Positions 35,807-45,154 of a DNA stretch of 64,000 nucleotides are shown one piece after another. The position numbers and the translations under genes are program-made. The DNA comes from Bin55 sp965220235. GTDB taxonomy: Bacteria; Pseudomonadota; Gammaproteobacteria; Pseudomonadales; Azotimanducaceae. The stretch covers positions 1,488,001-1,552,000 of the forward strand of contig OZ244815.1 in assembly GCA_965220235.1 (NCBI GenBank), given 5' to 3'. Every line of letters starts with the position of its first letter. The stretch's first letter is position 1. Below the pieces are notes generated by a model. The model did no database searches, was not told the origin of the DNA, and worked only from the letters and a program-made list of their open reading frames with translations.

Positions 35807-36712
35807 TCAATTAGTGTACATCCAATTGATCATCGATACTAAATCGTGTGACCAAAACAATGTCAGTCCCTTACTCTGCGCATCAATCAGATTCCTTAAC
35901 GCGTAGACCCCGCCTAACACCGCCGCCGTAGCTACTTGGATTGTTCCGAATTCCTCGCGCCAGGTGACTGCTTTAACTGCGGCGTCGTTATTTAGTCTCT
36001 TAATGGAGTTTGTTGCGGAATTGGAAACCTTGCATTCAAGAGCCATAGTTCTCCCGTCAGGGAGTCCAATGATGAAATCCGCCTTGCGAGTTCCGAATTT
36101 CGACTCCCTGCAGAACTCACCAGCATGTGGAGCTTGTGTCAGCGTTGATACGGTCCGCGGATTCACCTGATCGAATGAACGGCGAAGTTGCGTAGCCACT
36201 AGCTCTTCTTGTAGTTTCTTACCTTGGTTGCGACGCATCGTCTCAAGGCGTCTCATCGCAAGTAATGATGAAGTCGCGAGAATCGCTGACTTTCGATCGT
36301 TCTCTGTTGGTTCCCACGCTTCATGAACCCAAGGAAAACGTCTGCGATCGTGCCAGTCTTGTATGAAATTTACCAATCTATTCAAGATGTCCGGATCCGA
36401 TTCAATTTGATCTTTGGAGAATGATCTTGCCCGAAGTAGTACTTTAAGGTCGTCCAACGAGACCGGTGGTCCTGATAGGTAACGTAACACTTCGAACTTC
36501 CTCGCATCGGCTACTATGTCTGGTATATGCGCCTTAAGGTCAGACAAATCGAGGGTTTGCTCAACTACCTCCTCAACTACTCCTTGGTATTCGTCGAACA
36601 AGACGAGATACAACTCCAGAGGCTCAGTGTGTCGTCCCAGGCGGAAGTGTTCTTCTGCTAATAATCGTTCTGCTTCGAGCCGGTCTCGTGACCATACTGG
36701 AGGCGGATTCAT
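35807..36712 (-). CDS. XamI-like type II restriction endonuclease
   Basis: 301 residues resembling the XamI endonuclease family, whose type member cuts GTCGAC. A PD-(D/E)XK core is visible: KADFIIGLPDGRTMALECKV (D and E-x-K) preceded by a helical region, with QEELVATQLRRSF nearby. The start overlaps the methyltransferase stop by four bases (ATGA), so endonuclease is made after methylase. GTCGAC sites occur in several places in this window (for example near 4065, 4268, 4558 and 7805), as expected only if they are methylated. Specificity is inferred. Confidence 0.72.
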   Translation of the reverse strand: MNPPPVWSRDRLEAERLLAEEHFRLGRHTEPLELYLVLFDEYQGVVEEVVEQTLDLSDLKAHIPDIVADARKFEVLRYLSGPPVSLDDLKVLLRARSFSKDQIESDPDILNRLVNFIQDWHDRRRFPWVHEAWEPTENDRKSAILATSSLLAMRRLETMRRNQGKKLQEELVATQLRRSFDQVNPRTVSTLTQAPHAGEFCRESKFGTRKADFIIGLPDGRTMALECKVSNSATNSIKRLNNDAAVKAVTWREEFGTIQVATAAVLGGVYALRNLIDAQSKGLTLFWSHDLVSMINWMYTN

Positions 36713-38349
36713 TTCACCATCTGAGCGAGAACATCGATGTGAGGTACAGCGATCCTCTCCATTTCTCGAGGTTCGAACTTTGTTAGGCCGCCTGCATACA
36801 CGCGACCACCGTTTATCGAGGAAGTTCGTCGTAAATACGAGACTAATTGGGTGAGAATGCTCGTACTCAAGTCCTCCCTAGGATACAGTCCATGAGCTAT
36901 ATTCAAGTGTCTTGCGTTTGCTTCGTTAAGGACGAAAGCAGGTGCTCTTCGTGCCATGTAAGTTGCTAGTATCGGAGCTGGCTCACGCAATCTCACGGAC
37001 CACCAAGCGAGTCGATGCTGAGCCGTATACGTCCGTCGAACACCCATTTTTTCAACACGTTTTAAAAAATCAATCACCACTGAACGATCTCGTTTTGGTA
37101 TGTTCGACAAATCTCTTGGGAGGTCTATGACTCGCCGGAGTGACGCGCTATCGTCGAGTACTGGACCAGCTTGAAACAACTCTTTGGCTCGTGTTACCGT
37201 TGGAAATAGAACTTCATCTGGCAACCCTTCGCTGTGTTTGCCAGCTATCCAGATATCGTTCGCGCCGGTAACTTGCCCTCTGTGGACACGGCATATTTCA
37301 CCTAATTCGACATAACCCGCGGGTACTCGTGTTTGGGTCCGCGTGAAATGTGACCATCTCGTTTCCGCTGCAAGTCGATCTCGTCGGATTCGCCGTCCGC
37401 CTCGAGTTAAATCCGTCCCTCCGTTAGTTACTTTGATTCTGCTAAGTCTTACTGATTTGGGTTTTTGGTTTACGGCGAACGTAGAAATTGCAGCAGTGGT
37501 TGCGGTATCAGGAAATGGATTAGCGTTCGGTTCGATTACGTGAATACTCTGTCCTCCTAATCTCTCCAAGAAGAGATCACGAACGAGTTGACCATAGTTT
37601 ACGTCTAACCATTCTGCTGCAGTAATCAACGCCCCATAGTCCCCAATCTTTCCTTGCTGAGCGATCGCAAGAAAGAAGTACACGTGTAAGCCAGCAAGCG
37701 CACTAGCATGTAATCCCATTTTGTCAGATTGGTCCTTTAGCCAACTCTTCCATTTCGGATGGATCAGGTGATGTCGAACATATGGTGGGTTACCTATAAA
37801 TAGAGTCGCACCTTCGAACTTGCTTAAATTTGTCGTAAGAAAATCGGCAACCAGAACGTCGGACCTGTCTGACAAGCCGCATGCCTTAAGGTTTGCGCGT
37901 GCTATAAGCGCGGCTAGAGGATCTTTTTCAATTGCAATTAATTTAGCGTGCGGAAATCTACGGCCCGCTTCTATTAAGAATCGAGCGGATCCTGCTCCTG
38001 GGTCGACTACTTGCGACGGCTGGATAGAACTCTCAGCCCATGAGAGCATTGCGTCGACGATAGTTGATGGGGTATACACTGCACCATCTTTGCGTCTCTG
38101 GTCAGCCGATCGAAGTGAACAAAAGAGGCGCCCCAGTGGGTCGTTACCGCGAGAAATTTCTCTCGTAGCTGCTTCGATCGTATCGGTAGAAATGTCGAGC
38201 GTGCCGGTTAGCAATTTCGCTTCTCTCTTGGTCACCTTTTCGAGTGCACTACCTGCGATTGCAGCCGCAAATAACGCTAATGACACTTCATCTGTGGGTA
38301 CATAGATAGCATCGTCACCATCGGCGTGATGAGTTCGGCGAGTGTTCAT
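36709..38349 (-). CDS. N6-adenine DNA methyltransferase of the XamI-like R-M system
   Basis: 546 residues. The SAM-binding motif is DPGAGSARF (116-123) and the catalytic motif is NPPY (187-190), the order and form of gamma-class N6-adenine methylases (TaqI/Eco57I type); GAVYTPSTIVDAML precedes. The C-terminal half would hold target recognition (GQVTGANDIWIA and following). It would protect the host from the overlapping endonuclease. The gene is intact. Confidence 0.85.
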   Translation of the reverse strand: MNTRRTHHADGDDAIYVPTDEVSLALFAAAIAGSALEKVTKREAKLLTGTLDISTDTIEAATREISRGNDPLGRLFCSLRSADQRRKDGAVYTPSTIVDAMLSWAESSIQPSQVVDPGAGSARFLIEAGRRFPHAKLIAIEKDPLAALIARANLKACGLSDRSDVLVADFLTTNLSKFEGATLFIGNPPYVRHHLIHPKWKSWLKDQSDKMGLHASALAGLHVYFFLAIAQQGKIGDYGALITAAEWLDVNYGQLVRDLFLERLGGQSIHVIEPNANPFPDTATTAAISTFAVNQKPKSVRLSRIKVTNGGTDLTRGGRRIRRDRLAAETRWSHFTRTQTRVPAGYVELGEICRVHRGQVTGANDIWIAGKHSEGLPDEVLFPTVTRAKELFQAGPVLDDSASLRRVIDLPRDLSNIPKRDRSVVIDFLKRVEKMGVRRTYTAQHRLAWWSVRLREPAPILATYMARRAPAFVLNEANARHLNIAHGLYPREDLSTSILTQLVSYLRRTSSINGGRVYAGGLTKFEPREMERIAVPHIDVLAQMVK

Positions 38350-38499
38350 TTCAGTCCGATCGGAAAGAAAAGTTGCTGAGGCGGCATACTTGCTTCAATT
38401 TACTTGCGAGTTACGTTATAGTGTAATCCCGATGTAGAGTAATGCGTTGTGTAAATATTGATACTCGCGTATGAGCACGATTATGGGGACAGTGTATTT

Positions 38500-39310
38500 G
38501 AAGAATTTAACGTAGGAGCATGCAAGTGACTGAACCCGAAAGGAAGGCCGCCAAGATCGTCGCTACAGTGATGAATTCAAGCGTGAAGCGGGCAGCTGTT
38601 AAAGAGCACTCCGGCATCGGTTGCGGAAGACAGTGCCCATCTCGGCGTCAGCGAAGGGACTCTGAGGTGCCGGCACAAGCTGTTGACGACACCGCCTACG
38701 AGTGCTGAACGCCCGACATATGAGGAATTAGAGAAGGAAGTAGGACGGCTGAAGATCGAGAATGACTTTCTTAAAAAGGTATCAAGCTACTTGGTCTCTC
38801 GTCAACCGACCGCTATCAGGTGATCGCGACCTGCGACGATATCTATCCGGTTGCGTACATGTGAGACCGTCTGGGCGTGATCCGTAGCAAGTACTACGCC
38901 TGTCGCAAAAGCGGTGGCCTGTCCACACGGGAACGCGAGGATCGTCGCCTGCGCTCCCTGATGGGTGTGATTCATGCTGAATGGGTGGTATCTTTCTTTG
39001 GATATCGTCGCATGCGAGAGGTCCTGTGCACGTAGTTTGAAGAAGGTTCGGTGAACGGCCGATCCTACATTCGGATCACGGCAGCCAGTAGATGAGTGAG
39101 GCGTATCGGGACTGTCTCGAACAGCATGGATAGACGATAAGCATGGGACGGGTGCGAATGCGTGCGGACAACGCGTCCTCTGAAAGTGTGTTTAGGCAGT
39201 TGAAACGTGAACTGGTGTATCGCAGTCGCTTTTGAATACGTCAGGAAGCTATCGACAAGATCGATCGCTATTTCCTAAAGATTTATTACGCGTTACGGCG
39301 GGTTTCATTG
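38500..39310 (+). pseudogene. Decayed IS3-family transposase (orfA and orfB remnants)
   Basis: Broken frames read LGVSEGTLRCRHKL, then EELEKEVGRLKIENDFLKKVS (OrfA coiled coil), then DRLGVIRSKYYACRKSGG...REDRRLRSLMGVIHAEWVVSFFGYRRMREVLC (OrfB start), then after a deletion HSDHGSQ, SEAYRDCLEQHG, NASSESVFRQLKRELVYRSRF and DRYFLKIYYALRR. Several stops and a deletion of the first catalytic region show it is dead. It differs from the IS3 remnant at 31.3-33.0 kb. Confidence 0.75.
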
Positions 39311-39557
39311 AACCGAAACGAGCCGGAGCAAGTTGCGAAGCTGGATTACGAGGAGCGAAGGTATAAGAATGGCGCCGACTCTCTTACTTAATGTGTCCCC
39401 TAAAACGTGCGCAGTCCCATTAGGTTCATTTGCCAAACATAATTGGAATACTCGTCGTGGATTCAAGGATGAACGGTGTACGGACCAGTTGATGACACCA
39501 AACGGATTAGATTGATCGCGATTATGCTCGGTAATAGATTGTGTAACGTCAAGTCGC

Positions 39558-40880
39558 TTGGTATATGAGGAGCTTGTGATCGAAATTGTTCGAGGTAACG
39601 GCGAAGTGGAATGGGTAGAAGGGCTCATCGCTCACGTAACAAAACACGGTCTAGCAGTGTTTCAGTTTTCAGATTACGATTGGACTCAGATCGAGTGGTC
39701 GCGCCGTGGGAATGAGCGATTCACCGTCGCTCGCCCTCACGCAAAAAGGAGCGTACTGCGAGCTCCCACGGCTTGCTTGATTATTGGGCACCTGCAGCTG
39801 GAAACGGTGATTCGACTTGGCATAGTCGAGACCATTCACGCCGTTGCCACGTTAGAGAGTCGATTTAAGGTAGTTGATACCCGGTCTCTTTACCTGAGAT
39901 CGGATGAAGAAGTGGTTCAGTTAGTTTCCGTTAAGGAGGAGCAGGCGAACTTGCGATCTGCGATGCGTGCGAGGTCCTCATTGACGTGCTTGGGTTCAGA
40001 GATCAGCGGGCATCTCATACAGGGACTTTCTCGTGACGAAAGGAATTGGCGAGCCATGCGAGCCGTTGCTAACGGGATGTGGAAGCGGAGAGGTTATTCG
40101 ACCGCGGCAGATCTAGAGTCGGACGCGGTCGTGAGCGCACTGAAGGTGTTTGGTGTGTCACTCGACGACGAACCCTATTCCGTCTATCTATCCAGTAAGC
40201 GAGAGTCCGCACTAGAGAGAATCAGAATCTCCGAGGATTCAGTAATTGAGCAGGATGCGAAGGTTGTAAATGGATTCCAACTTGCGGAAAGTGATCTCAC
40301 TGGTAAGGCGGTTTTCATCAAAAATGATGAAGTATTAGAGGTGATTACGGCTAATCGGAGACCTTTGGAGCAGGTTCTAGGCGTTGATTTGATTTATGTG
40401 AATGCGTCGATGCGAAACGTAGTAATGGTGCAATACAAAATGCTAGAACCTGTAAGTCTAGAGAAGAAAACCGATTGGATTTTCCGTCCAGACGCACAGT
40501 TCAGGAAGGAGTTAGCACGAATGAGGAGGTTTTCCGTAAAAGGTACGCGACAACTCGGTGAGTACCGGATCAATGACGAGATCTTCTATCTAAAGTTCGT
40601 GAAAAGGGACGCGGTACAGGGTCGAGCGCCAATAATAATGCCGATGGCTCATTTCGAGCAGCTTGAAAAAGATCCTGCATCAAAGGGTCCACGGGGAGGA
40701 TTCCGCGTTAGTTACGAGACGTTAAATAGGAGATACTTGCGGCAGGATCCTTTCTTAGGTCTCGTACGATCTGGATACATTGGAACTTATGCGGACAGAG
40801 CTTCGGCTTTCACTTCACTAATCAATAGGATTCTACGTGGTGATAAGGCTATCGTCGCTGCTCTTCAATCTAAGCGGTAA
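39558..40880 (+). CDS. Unknown 440-residue protein, possible nuclease-type fold
   Basis: I do not recognise this protein. It is soluble with no signal peptide. Residues about 285-320 read EVLEVITANRRPLEQVLGVDLIYVN...VVMVQYKML, which has the spacing of a degenerate PD-(D/E)XK centre (acid in a helix, then D, then Q-x-K in place of E-x-K). That is pattern-based inference only. TTG 39558 is used; GTG 39576 is an alternative but its GAGGAG is only three bases away. It lies between a dead IS3 element and selC, beside an R-M system, so a defence role is plausible. Confidence 0.6.
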   Translation: MVYEELVIEIVRGNGEVEWVEGLIAHVTKHGLAVFQFSDYDWTQIEWSRRGNERFTVARPHAKRSVLRAPTACLIIGHLQLETVIRLGIVETIHAVATLESRFKVVDTRSLYLRSDEEVVQLVSVKEEQANLRSAMRARSSLTCLGSEISGHLIQGLSRDERNWRAMRAVANGMWKRRGYSTAADLESDAVVSALKVFGVSLDDEPYSVYLSSKRESALERIRISEDSVIEQDAKVVNGFQLAESDLTGKAVFIKNDEVLEVITANRRPLEQVLGVDLIYVNASMRNVVMVQYKMLEPVSLEKKTDWIFRPDAQFRKELARMRRFSVKGTRQLGEYRINDEIFYLKFVKRDAVQGRAPIIMPMAHFEQLEKDPASKGPRGGFRVSYETLNRRYLRQDPFLGLVRSGYIGTYADRASAFTSLINRILRGDKAIVAALQSKR

Positions 40881-41273
40881 GCAGAATTGAATTTTGAATG
40901 GTGTCTCAAGTCGCTGTTCAATCGAACTCGGTCAGAGTTCAGTTAGATGTAGATCTGTGTCACGTAGGCTCGATTCAGAAACTAGGATGGTTTCTAACGA
41001 CTGAAACGCGCGACGTCTCGTAGCTAACATTTCGCATTCAGAATCTAGGTAAGAGTGTTTGCGACATAACAAGCGATGACGCTTTCGTCGTGCACCTTTA
41101 TTAATCCGTAATAGGTTGGAGAGCAGTCTATAGGTTTACTAAGAAATCTCTATGTTCACGAAGACGCTAGTGGTGTCATCTCGACTAAGCACAGCACGAA
41201 TACTTAAACTGCTTTGATACGCGAGATTCTCTCACTTGAAATCTGCGTGACGTATCCTAAGGGAAGCTGGAGT
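40881..41273. other. Gene-free stretch next to tRNA-Sec 3' end
   Basis: About 390 bases between the unknown protein and the 3' end of the selenocysteine tRNA. No integrase gene and no repeat of the tRNA 3' end was found here. Nothing else noticed. Confidence 0.45.
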
Positions 41274-41367
41274 TGGCGGAAGAGGTAGGAGTCGAACCCA
41301 CCAGACCTCGATTAGAGGTCTCAACGGCTTTGAAGGCCGCGCGCCCCACCGGAGACGATACTCTTCC
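41274..41367 (-). tRNA. selC: tRNA-Sec (anticodon TCA)
   Basis: Read leftward from 41367: GGAAGAG acceptor, CGTCTCCGGTGGGGCG D-arm, anticodon arm GCGGCCTTCAAAGCCGT with TCA, a long variable arm (GAGACCTC / GAGGTCT), T-arm GTGGGTTCGACTCCTAC, CTCTTCC, G, then an encoded CCA. Total 94 bases, against 95 in E. coli selC, whose sequence it closely resembles in the D-arm and T-loop. By hand the acceptor stem pairs as seven, not eight, bases. Its presence implies selenoprotein synthesis (SelA, SelB, SelD elsewhere). It is a frequent island insertion site. Confidence 0.92.
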
Positions 41368-41399
41368 TGTTTTTACGTCCTATTCTCGCTGTACGCAAA

Positions 41400-43688
41400 T
41401 CAGAACGAAAATCCTAGTCCCAAAAGGATTTGACGAGGCGGAATCAACTCCTCAGAACTTGCGCCAACGCCAAACACGTCCGTAAATCTAGCGTTAACGC
41501 CACTCGTATCGGTCAGATTGATCACTCTTAGTGTGACGTACCAATCGCCGTCTACCGGCTCGAACCGCCCAACGGCATTGACCGTCGTGTATCCTGGTAC
41601 GAAATCTGTGTATGGGTTATTGAAGATGCGATATTGGTACGACCCGCGATGGTTTATTTGAAGTGAGACAGAAAGCTCACCTTCGTCGAAGAGAGATTGC
41701 TCGTAATTCACCCCGAAACTCACGGTAGATCGCGGCGACTTTGCGAGCTCATTACCAAATACGTCGACGATATTCTCAGCTCGGGCACGTTGAATTTCCG
41801 GACCGAATAGTGCGAAACCTTGTGCCAAAAGCGAGTTTGTGGTGGCGTCTGACGCGACATTGTCCAATGAGCGATGGTGGCTTGTAATCTCTGTATCCAG
41901 TCGCGAAACTCGCAGATCAACATCAAGTCGGTCAGTCAGTAACGCGATTACCTCAAATTCCGCTCCCGTGATTTGTGAGCTGGGTATGTTGTTGACCCCG
42001 CCTTCGAAGACTTCTGGATCAGTCGCTTGATACTGGAGGTTTTTGTAGTCGTACTGAAAGATTGCGGTGTTCAAGCGAACCCGTCGATCCAAGAAGTCTG
42101 ATTTCAATCCGACTTCAACGGTGTTTACAGTCTCTTTCTCGTATGTGGGAAGAACGACGATCGGAGCGATCTCATTTTCCCGCCCAAACGTGAGATTGCT
42201 GCCTGCTGGTTTGTATCCGCGTACTAATGACAGATAAAGCATAGAAACGTCACTGAGGTCGCGTTCAAAGGAGAATCGACCCGTGAGCGTCGTGCTGGAG
42301 GTCGATTGGGTGTCGACTCCGCTACGTCCGTAGAAATTACTAATTTCGCTTTCGACACCGTCTTGCGACATACGTAGCCCGGCAATTGCCCGAGTACTAG
42401 CATCGATGTTGTAGTTACCTTCAAAAAAGACTGAATGAGCACGACGTTGACGATCAGCGTCGGTAATGAATCCATAGTCGCCTAAAGCAAACGCACGCAC
42501 CTCTTCGCGTGTGATCGGATCGAAGACTCCGTCCGCACCGAAATCGATGAATTCCTCAAGAACGATCGCGACGTCTGTTTGGAAATAAAAGTAACCCGCA
42601 ATCCAATCGATCTTATCGAGTAGCGGGGTTATCGACGTGAGAAGTATTTCCTGCGTAAGCGTACGTTGACTGTTATGCCACGGATCGTATTTCGCAGGAA
42701 GAATTGTGAACCGCGGTAATGAGTTTAGATGGTGTCTGTCGTTATCCCGTTTGAGGTCAAGTGTGTCATCCTGAATGCTTGATACTGACTTGAAAATGTA
42801 ATCGCCAAAATCGTATTCAATTGATGCGCTAGCGAACGAAGCGTCGAGGTCCCAGATCTGAGGGAAGTCCTGTGCAAGTTCTCGCGAGTCCGCTGTAGGG
42901 TCCAATATTCCTTTCTGCGCCGGACCATTGCGATGGTTTGTTGCGATCTGTAGTGCGAAGTCCATCGAAAGCAATTCGGAAGGTTCAACGTACAGCCGTC
43001 CTCGTACCGCGACATTGCTGCCGTCGTCAAGTTCTTGATCTAACGCGACGTTCTGGCTGAATCCGGCATGATGATCAGTTGCGAGAGACAGGCGTAAAGC
43101 TGCGCTGGTGGAGAGAGGAAGGTTGATCGCTCCGTGAGACCGCAATCTGTCATATGACCCGATCTCGATCCCTACATTACCCACTCGTTCGTCGAAACTC
43201 GGTTGTGTCGTAACGACGTTAATCGCCCCGCCAGTGGAGTTTTGACCGAACAATGTACCTTGCGGTCCACGTATCACTTCGAGGCGCTCGATGTCGAGCA
43301 GTTTCGCTTGCATGACGTGAGGAGAAGCCATATAGACGCCATCTACGTGATAAGAGACAGCCGGACTCGCTATCACGTTCTGATTGGCTTCATTTCCTAC
43401 GCCGCGCATTGACATGACCAACTGCGTTCCTTCATTCTTGACGACATTCAATCCGGGAACGAGGGAGTTCAGATCGACCATCGAATTGACACTATACTGG
43501 TCAAGATCGATACCACTCATCACTGTAACTGCTTGAGAGGTTTCTTGCAGACTCGCGTCTCGCTTCTCGGCGGTTACGATCACTTCCTCAAGTTGAAGCT
43601 CAGTCTGCGCATGGCTCCAATGAGTTACGAGAGTTATCAATCCGAGGCATACTGCGCCAACCGTTCGTTGGCGTTCAACCTTGTTCAT
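41400..43688 (-). CDS. TonB-dependent receptor
   Basis: 762 residues. Signal peptide (about 1-27, ending SHAQ), TonB box LEEVIVTAEKR, plug domain with VPGLNVVKNEG, YHVDGVYMASP and ERLEVIRGPQGTLFGQNSTGGAINVVT, and a 22-strand barrel ending in the aromatic F (LLGLGFSF). It would import a ligand across the outer membrane. It starts six bases after the CoA-transferase gene, suggesting co-expression. The ligand could be a lipid, steroid or aromatic acid; this type is common in catabolic clusters of marine gammaproteobacteria. Confidence 0.88.
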   Translation of the reverse strand: MNKVERQRTVGAVCLGLITLVTHWSHAQTELQLEEVIVTAEKRDASLQETSQAVTVMSGIDLDQYSVNSMVDLNSLVPGLNVVKNEGTQLVMSMRGVGNEANQNVIASPAVSYHVDGVYMASPHVMQAKLLDIERLEVIRGPQGTLFGQNSTGGAINVVTTQPSFDERVGNVGIEIGSYDRLRSHGAINLPLSTSAALRLSLATDHHAGFSQNVALDQELDDGSNVAVRGRLYVEPSELLSMDFALQIATNHRNGPAQKGILDPTADSRELAQDFPQIWDLDASFASASIEYDFGDYIFKSVSSIQDDTLDLKRDNDRHHLNSLPRFTILPAKYDPWHNSQRTLTQEILLTSITPLLDKIDWIAGYFYFQTDVAIVLEEFIDFGADGVFDPITREEVRAFALGDYGFITDADRQRRAHSVFFEGNYNIDASTRAIAGLRMSQDGVESEISNFYGRSGVDTQSTSSTTLTGRFSFERDLSDVSMLYLSLVRGYKPAGSNLTFGRENEIAPIVVLPTYEKETVNTVEVGLKSDFLDRRVRLNTAIFQYDYKNLQYQATDPEVFEGGVNNIPSSQITGAEFEVIALLTDRLDVDLRVSRLDTEITSHHRSLDNVASDATTNSLLAQGFALFGPEIQRARAENIVDVFGNELAKSPRSTVSFGVNYEQSLFDEGELSVSLQINHRGSYQYRIFNNPYTDFVPGYTTVNAVGRFEPVDGDWYVTLRVINLTDTSGVNARFTDVFGVGASSEELIPPRQILLGLGFSF

Positions 43689-43694
43689 GCCGAT

Positions 43695-44912
43695 TTAGGC
43701 GAACCGAGCCGGATCACCGATCGATCCGTCGGTACGGAGGGATTCGAGTTCCTCGTTATTGAGTCCCAGCTCTTCGGCCAAGACGTCGTTCGTGTGTTCG
43801 CCGAGATGTGGTGGACGCGTCATTTCGACGTCGGATTTTGAAAGTCTTGGTGCGAATCCAAGCATAGGAACTTTGCCGTGCACCGGTAATTCCATTTCGT
43901 GAATGAACCCACGTGCTTTTAGGTGTTTGTCGTGGTGTAGTTCACCGGTATCTAGGCAGGCAGAACACGGTACGCCGGCACCAGCGATCGCTTCCATTGC
44001 TTCGTACTTCGTACGCGTGCTGCACCATTCCGTGATCTCGGCGTAGAGCGCTTGGCCGTTCTCGACCCGCGAACGCATATCTGCGAAACGAGGATCGACG
44101 AGTAAATCCGGCCGATCCATGCTCGCGCAGAGAGCGTCCCAATGCCCAGCATTCACAGGCATCAGGTAGATATAGTCGTTAGGACCGAACGGTTTACATG
44201 GATATATATTGACTGGCGGCAAGCCACCCGCGTTGCCACTTCGGCGAGTAGCTTGTGTTCCCCATGCAGATCCTATGTAGGCTCGTGTACGAACGTAGTA
44301 AGCCATTGCTTCCTGCATCGAAAGCTCGATTTCCTGACCTTCACCGGTACGTAGTCTCTGAATGTAGGCCGCAAGGATTGCCATTGCCGCTTGTACACCC
44401 GTGCCGGAGTCGCCTGTCGTCGGTCCAGGCATCATCGGAGGTCCATCGGCTTCTCCTGTGATCGAAAAGGCACCGGCGGCAGCTTGTGCAACCATGTCCA
44501 TGCAGCGATAACCGGAATAGGGACCGTCGACGCCGAATCCCTTAATTCTTGCGTAAATCACCGTGGGATTAACTTTGCTGAGTTCGTCGTACCCAATGTT
44601 GAGTTTCTCCGTAACACCGGGACCGTAGTTTTCTATGAATACGTCGAACTTCGGAGCAAGCTGGAGTAGGAGTTCACGACCGCGCTCGCTTCGGAGATTT
44701 AATGCGACACTACGCTTATTAGCGTTCCATGCACAGAAATACTGAGAGTAATCAATATTCGAAGATCGTCCGACACCACGACCGGGATCGCCATACTCAG
44801 GCGGTTCTATCTTGACCACGTCAGCACCGAGCCAAGCTAGTGCCTGAGTGCACGAGGTTCCGGCTTCGTACTGAGTCATGTCGAGAATACGGATTCCGTC
44901 GAGTGCGGGCAT
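43695..44912 (-). CDS. CaiB/BaiF (family III) CoA transferase
   Basis: 405 residues of the family III CoA transferases, which move CoA between organic acids through an aspartyl-CoA thioester. Seen: LDMTQYEAGTSCTQALAWLGADVVKIEPP, NKRSVALNLRSERGRELL, the catalytic Asp region in YSGYRCMDMVAQAAAGAFSITG (Asp about residue 154) and PTTGDSGTGVQAAMAILAAY. The acid is unknown. It precedes the TonB receptor by six bases; the pair may take up and activate a carboxylic acid. Confidence 0.88.
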   Translation of the reverse strand: MPALDGIRILDMTQYEAGTSCTQALAWLGADVVKIEPPEYGDPGRGVGRSSNIDYSQYFCAWNANKRSVALNLRSERGRELLLQLAPKFDVFIENYGPGVTEKLNIGYDELSKVNPTVIYARIKGFGVDGPYSGYRCMDMVAQAAAGAFSITGEADGPPMMPGPTTGDSGTGVQAAMAILAAYIQRLRTGEGQEIELSMQEAMAYYVRTRAYIGSAWGTQATRRSGNAGGLPPVNIYPCKPFGPNDYIYLMPVNAGHWDALCASMDRPDLLVDPRFADMRSRVENGQALYAEITEWCSTRTKYEAMEAIAGAGVPCSACLDTGELHHDKHLKARGFIHEMELPVHGKVPMLGFAPRLSKSDVEMTRPPHLGEHTNDVLAEELGLNNEELESLRTDGSIGDPARFA

Positions 44913-45154
44913 GGTGTTTAGAACCGATGTATGGAGTCAAAGTACAGTCAGTTTAGTGTGCGAATTTCAGCGAACACTCGCGCACTACTGCCAATGTGAT
45001 TTTAGTCAGGGTGTGCCAAACCCGGATTCCTGAAGAAGGACTGCTTGATATCGACAGCACGATAACCTATGACTCATTAGATAATAGGATTGGTTACTGC
45101 GAACCACGATAAGACCGTTTTTTTGAGCCATCTACCACGGATGGAATCTAGGAA

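Noticed and set aside
40881..41273. Site-specific island integrated at selC with attL/attR
   Set aside because: No integrase gene and no second copy of the tRNA 3' end could be found in the window, so the island idea stays unproven.
41273..41485. Plus-strand frame starting AEEVGVEPTRPRLE
   Set aside because: It is the antisense translation of the selenocysteine tRNA and the end of the TonB receptor gene, a well-known false annotation pattern.
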